Origin: Temnopleurus reevesii
Lineage: Eukaryota; Echinodermata; Echinoidea; Temnopleuroida; Temnopleuridae
DNA length: 21,582 nt
Reading direction: 5' to 3'
Assembly (NCBI GenBank): GCA_036244855.1
Contig: BQKZ01001468.1
Span: 70,289 to 91,870 of the forward strand
Shown here: in pieces, positions 18,052-21,582 of the stretch
How positions within the stretch are numbered: position 1 is the first letter of the stretch
How the letters are laid out: each line of letters begins with the position of its first letter
Program-made: the position numbers and the translations under genes
Notes under the pieces: generated by a model
Databases searched by the model: none
Seen by the model: the letters and a program-made list of their open reading frames with translations, nothing else
What the model was told of the DNA's origin: nothing

Positions 18052-18639
18052 AAGGAGAACTTCACCCAGACATTGATGTTCTCTCAGTCGGTGAAGAAAA
18101 ATATAATGATCAATATGTAAACATGTGAGCAAAATCCGACACTCTATTCAAAAGTTATGAATTTTCAACGTTTTTATGTATACCCCTTATGGGATCCTCA
18201 AATTGGCAATGTACAGGCAAAAAATGGCTGCCAACATGGAGAACTCTCCATTCACTTTGTACACAGAATTTCACATTTTCTTCTTTTTCCGGAAAAGTAG
18301 ACGAAATGTTTTTTTTTAGTAATATAAAATGTAGCAACATCAATTCTGCAAACATTCCAGAAAGAATGGCTTTGATTTCTCATTTGAAATACGATATTGA
18401 TCTATTTTTAATGAATTCATGTACAAAGTGAGCAAGGATTCTCTAGTATGACATCACAGATTATGCTAATTGGCTATGTGTGGCCAATTTAAGGATGCCC
18501 TTCACAGGTGGAAATAATAAATTTGAAAATTCATAACTTTTGAATGGATTATCTGATTTTGATCAAATTTTCACAGTTTGTTCATCCTATTTTTGTTCAT
18601 TTACTGACCACACATTAATGTCTGGGTGTAATTCCCCTT
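18052..18639. mobile_element. Inverted-repeat family A element, complete third copy
   Basis: The 28-bp ends (starting AAGGAGAACTTCACCCAGAC, and the inverse of ACACCCAGACATTAATGT at the right) match at 24 of 28 positions. The two arms remain alignable for well over 150 bp (AGTTATGAATTTTCAA versus TTTGAAAATTCATAACT, and CATTCACTTTGTAC versus GTACAAAGTGAGC). It is 588 bp with no transposase. It is the best reference for this family and ends 141 bp from the fucosyltransferase stop codon. Confidence 0.8.
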
Positions 18640-18752
18640 GAATTCACTGACACCACATCAATATCTCGGGAAGTCCACCTCTATGTTCCAGAGCTATCAG
18701 AATTCCTTTACTCAAGAGCTACATTTCGAGGAAGAGTCATTCTCCGAATCTA

Positions 18753-18799
18753 CGTCTAGAAATTTTGGGGAAATCCCCTCTAGAAATCCTGGGGGAACC
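18753..18799. repeat. Two-copy tandem repeat across the fucosyltransferase stop codon
   Basis: TCTAGAAATTTTGGGGAAAT plus CCCC is followed by TCTAGAAATCCTGGGGGAAC plus CCCC. The second unit encodes the last residues of the enzyme (GFPQDF) and the stop, so the present C-terminus may have arisen from this duplication. Confidence 0.55.
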
Positions 18800-20162
18800 C
18801 CCTTGGCTTATGACATCCTTTCCGCCATGTATTGTATATACTAGCATTTGCCCCATCTCGACTTAAACCACGAGATAATCCTTTCTCTGCATCTAAATAC
18901 TTCGCGATCAGTCTACAAGACAAATCAACAACAGGTCCCCCAACTGAGCCATGTCGCTTCCACTCAAAGTAAGTATTGTAAAGCGTATCATTTGAATTTA
19001 GAAGGTTGAGATACTTCACAAGATCAGCCATGGAGGTAAAGTCCTCGAGGTGGATGAAGGAATTGGGTGGAGCTACAGCCTCATAGTCTTCCTTCCGTGC
19101 TCCGTACACGATGGGAATCATGTCGTGTTTAAAAGGAGTCTCCCAGAATTTTTCGGTTATGTAATCCGTACAAACAGAGTTCTCCAAGGCGAGGTAAAAC
19201 TTATAGGTACGTAGCAGATTGCTGCAGATGTCGGAGAACCTCTCACAAGGCTTACCGCATCCACCGTATATATCCACCTGTATATGCTTGCCAAGTTCCT
19301 TAGCAAAGCCCATCCGCCGCCATGTTGTGTAGTAACAATTTGAGGAGACCCATGCTACCATGTTGGACTTGCCATCGGCCCAGTTTGTCCTGTCATCCGG
19401 TGAGACCTGTGGTTTGGTCTTATCGTATCTTCCGTATGGGGTGTAGAATGTTGATGTCCGTCTGTATGTTATGGAATAGTTGTAGACGTGTTCTAGGTCC
19501 TGTCGCGGGAGGGGGGTAGACTCAGCAGTCTTGAAGGCCCAGGCTTGATGCGGAGGACGTCTCCGCAGCATCTCAGACCAGCTCCACTTCGAAAGCAGAA
19601 AATCATGCACCAGAACATCACTCTTCATCATGGTTTCATAGCTTCGATCCTTCACAACACGTACCCCGCACTCCAGGTCCGGACATGGCAAGATGGCATC
19701 CGGCTCCTCTGCCGTATCTCCCCCGATCCAGTACTGCACCTGCCGGTAACACGACCGACTCGTGTCGTAGTTATCACGAACCTTCTTTTTCCTCGAGACT
19801 ATTGACGCGAACAACTCTCTCGGGTCCTGTTTCGGACTGAGCTTCTTCATGTAATAGTACGTGGCTATATATTTAACATTATCAGGCACGAGATGGAAAT
19901 AATCGCCGTCATATCCACGATATTCGTACGTCATAATGACGAACATTAATCCTGCGAGGCAAGTCGCCAATAATAACACACAAGGTAGTCGCATAGGTCG
20001 TCGGCCCATTTTCCTCGTTTGTATGCACCCCGTTATGAATCCACGCTTACAATGATTAATAATATGTATTGATACAGCAGTTATCCTGGATAAACATCTC
20101 ATCACAAAGCCGCGAGACGTAGACATATCATGCACGGGTAACTCCTCGGGGGCAAAGTCCAT
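18780..20162 (-). CDS. Alpha-1,3-fucosyltransferase, GT10 family, type II Golgi membrane protein
   Basis: The enzyme would transfer fucose from GDP-fucose to N-acetylglucosamine on glycans in the Golgi. The 460-residue frame is intact and intronless. A single hydrophobic segment (residues ~60-78, VLLLATCLAGLMFVIM) is the signal anchor. The acceptor-side motif YNYSITYRRTSTFYTPYG is at 227-244. VAWVSSNCYYTTWRR and VDIYGGCGKPC (269-306) and YKFYLALENS...DYITEKFW (320-340) are the family donor-binding core. Y334, E337 and K338 match the Tyr/Glu/Lys trio that binds GDP-fucose in known GT10 structures. Possible N-glycosylation sites are N228, N391 and N439. Met52 (codon 20007-20009) has a better initiation context (AAAATGG) than Met1 and would give a 409-residue enzyme with a short cytoplasmic tail, so the first 51 codons may be leader. 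The acceptor specificity and vertebrate FUT number cannot be assigned. Confidence 0.93.
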   Translation of the reverse strand: MDFAPEELPVHDMSTSRGFVMRCLSRITAVSIHIINHCKRGFITGCIQTRKMGRRPMRLPCVLLLATCLAGLMFVIMTYEYRGYDGDYFHLVPDNVKYIATYYYMKKLSPKQDPRELFASIVSRKKKVRDNYDTSRSCYRQVQYWIGGDTAEEPDAILPCPDLECGVRVVKDRSYETMMKSDVLVHDFLLSKWSWSEMLRRRPPHQAWAFKTAESTPLPRQDLEHVYNYSITYRRTSTFYTPYGRYDKTKPQVSPDDRTNWADGKSNMVAWVSSNCYYTTWRRMGFAKELGKHIQVDIYGGCGKPCERFSDICSNLLRTYKFYLALENSVCTDYITEKFWETPFKHDMIPIVYGARKEDYEAVAPPNSFIHLEDFTSMADLVKYLNLLNSNDTLYNTYFEWKRHGSVGGPVVDLSCRLIAKYLDAEKGLSRGLSRDGANASIYNTWRKGCHKPRGFPQDF

Positions 20163-20518
20163 TCAACTGGCAGACATCTAAAATATTATTTGTGCAGATG
20201 ACACAAAGCGCACCACGGAGCAACGCGAGGTTCATATACCACTGTCATACATTAGTCATATTTACACATCATATGCTCTTCAGCATCAATATCTCAATGA
20301 GCTTGCCGTTTAACCACGAGGAGAAATGATTACTTCAGCGAAATGACGTCACTAGCTGGTCGACGCACATGTCATCCTGGGTAAATTCACATCTCCCCGA
20401 GTAAAACTTCCATGGACAAACATTACAACCAACAGTACATCTTGGTATGATGATGAATTGAGATTTAAAGGCGTTTCTCATTCAATTCTGAATTATTGCA
20501 TGCCTTGAGATCTCGCCT

Positions 20519-20526
20519 CTTTTATA
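20519..20526 (-). promoter_or_regulatory. Candidate TATA box of the fucosyltransferase gene
   Basis: On the minus strand the sequence reads TATAAAAG, about 360 nt upstream of Met1. Transcription would start near 20490 and give a ~330-nt leader to Met1 or ~480 nt to Met52. No other strong TATA box is seen between it and the gene. Inferred from position and consensus only. Confidence 0.35.
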
Positions 20527-20607
20527 GTACGGTTCCGCTCCGTGAGTTAGCTATTGTGCACGCTCTATGAAATGGTTCATTCATAATTGAATGACCCTCT
20601 CTCGTAT

Positions 20608-20615
20608 TGACGTCA
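20608..20615. promoter_or_regulatory. CRE-like octamer upstream of the candidate TATA box
   Basis: TGACGTCA, the palindromic consensus bound by CREB/ATF-type bZIP factors, lies 81 bp upstream of the TATA box. A second copy lies at 20344-20351, between the TATA box and the coding region. Function is inferred from consensus and spacing. Confidence 0.3.
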
Positions 20616-21134
20616 ACCAAGCTGCTGGTATCTTTCCATTCTACTGTTTCCCATTCATATTTATCCGGCGAATACATGTTGTTAGGCCTAATGCACTTAC
20701 ACTCTGATCTTTGGAGGTCAAATTCTATTGTCAAGATCTTTTGGGTTATGCAGATATGAAAAATGCAACAATCGGAAGAAGAGCGCATGATTGCAGCACT
20801 TCATAGAGCTCTCTGTTTATTGCTTCAATTCGTAGTGTTTGAGCTTTATTCTTCATTGCATTTATTAACCAGCTGATAGTGATAGTTATGATGAGTGAGT
20901 TATTTCCATGATATCAATTTGGTATCTCTACCAATCCTGTCACTGAGTCAGGAGGCCATGATTGATGCCACTTTACACGTGCCCTATGGACTTGGATACA
21001 ACAGAGGACTTGAATAGAGGACTAATCCTATTGCTTCTCCTACACAATGGGCTGCATTCAATTCCTCTTTCTAGTACTTTTCAGTCTACAACTCAGTGTG
21101 AATGAACTTGACACATGTTTTCATTGTCATGTTT

Positions 21135-21240
21135 TCAAATTTGAGCAAAATCGGACAATCTGTCCCAAAGTTATAAATTTTCAAATTCACAGAAAATATG
21201 ACGATTACTGCCGCTGATGGGGATCCGTATGGTCGGTTTA
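21135..21240. repeat. Inverted-repeat family A, fragment
   Basis: TTTGAGCAAAATCGGACAAT, then AAAGTTATAAATTTTC, then TGCCGCTGATGGGGATCCG match an arm of the family A element at 16813-17366 (GAGCAAAAT, TTGCCGCTGATTGGGATGG). Only one arm is present. Confidence 0.55.
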
Positions 21241-21582
21241 CAGTTTACAGTTTCCTAGCTATATTTCGTTAATGACCGCACTGAGAAGGTTGCAATTTGA
21301 GAACGTGATCCAATATCACTATCAGATCGGAGAGAGAGAGACGGCTGAACAGCCCAATATCAGCTGCACTGCAAACAAGTGCAGCTGGTCTTCCTTGGGG
21401 ACCAGAATCAGCACGTACAACTGGGCATTTGTAACTCGTTTGTATCGTTACCATGGCCACGGCCCTAGTCTCTGTTTTTAAGAGAAAGAGAGAGAGAGAG
21501 GGGTGTCAGCTCATCTGGGCTGAATTAAGGGGGTCATTTTTTGCCGATTTTTAAAACTCGTTTGAATCTTTACCATAGCCAC
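21241..21582. other. Window end: (GA)n tracts and a small hairpin, no gene
   Basis: Short GA repeats occur at about 21330 and 21483-21500. CAGCTGCACT (21361-21370) pairs with AGTGCAGCTG (21378-21387) around a 7-nt loop, followed by a CTGGTC/GACCAG stem. Nothing identifies this as an RNA gene. Confidence 0.4.

Larger units (their letters stand above)
20163..21134. other. 5' flank of the fucosyltransferase gene; no other gene seen
   Basis: Apart from the TATA and CRE candidates there is no recognisable coding sequence or repeat. The open frame on the minus strand at 20522-20788 shows no domain. Confidence 0.5.

Noticed and set aside
19322..19805. Plus-strand open frames within the fucosyltransferase region
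   Set aside because: They are antisense shadows of the well-supported GT10 coding sequence.
20522..20788. 88-codon minus-strand frame upstream of the fucosyltransferase
   Set aside because: There is no domain or codon bias, and it overlaps the candidate promoter.
21361..21405. Possible small structured RNA (two adjacent stems)
   Set aside because: The stems are short and mutually overlapping, and there is no family signature or conserved promoter element to support an RNA gene.

Overview
This window is nuclear DNA from an animal. Short exons with consensus GT/AG splice sites sit in large AT-rich introns, and most of the remaining sequence is dispersed repeats. The exon style, one intronless fucosyltransferase gene, tRNA-derived SINEs with (TTA)n tails and many short inverted-repeat elements suggest a marine invertebrate deuterostome such as an echinoderm. 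That assignment is an inference from style. No sequence here fixes the species.

Layout. (1) Positions 1-5361, plus strand: the last three coding exons (1452-1576, 3508-3676, 5249-5361) of a dihydrodiol dehydrogenase (DHDH-like, GFO/IDH/MocA family) gene whose 5' exons lie left of the window. Its introns hold several foldback elements (1825-2133, 2270-2531, 3220-3480, 4951-5187) and decayed extra copies of the penultimate exon near 4050-4130, 4646-4727 and 4840-4940. (2) 5362-12470: noncoding DNA with minisatellites, trinucleotide repeats, two tRNA-derived SINEs (7155-7459 and 9967-10466), a 1.0-kb terminal-inverted-repeat element (8270-9284) and a non-LTR retrotransposon tail (about 11090-11213). 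(3) 12471-13290: a 5'-truncated non-LTR retrotransposon with a 12-bp target-site duplication, itself interrupted by a 151-bp hairpin element. (4) 13395-18639: a 504-bp inverted-repeat element, a third SINE, a 4-unit minisatellite, and three successive copies of another inverted-repeat family. (5) 18780-20162, minus strand: an intact, intronless alpha-1,3-fucosyltransferase (GT10) gene, with a candidate TATA box and cAMP-response-element-like octamers upstream. (6) 20163-21582: its 5' flank and a repeat fragment.

The two protein genes converge, and nothing suggests a functional link: one is a cytosolic NADP-dependent oxidoreductase, the other a Golgi glycosyltransferase. The most informative features are the serial duplication and decay of a DHDH exon, mobile elements lying 24-62 bp from two of its acceptor sites, and the layered retrotransposon/hairpin insertion, whose removal restores the broken reading frame.
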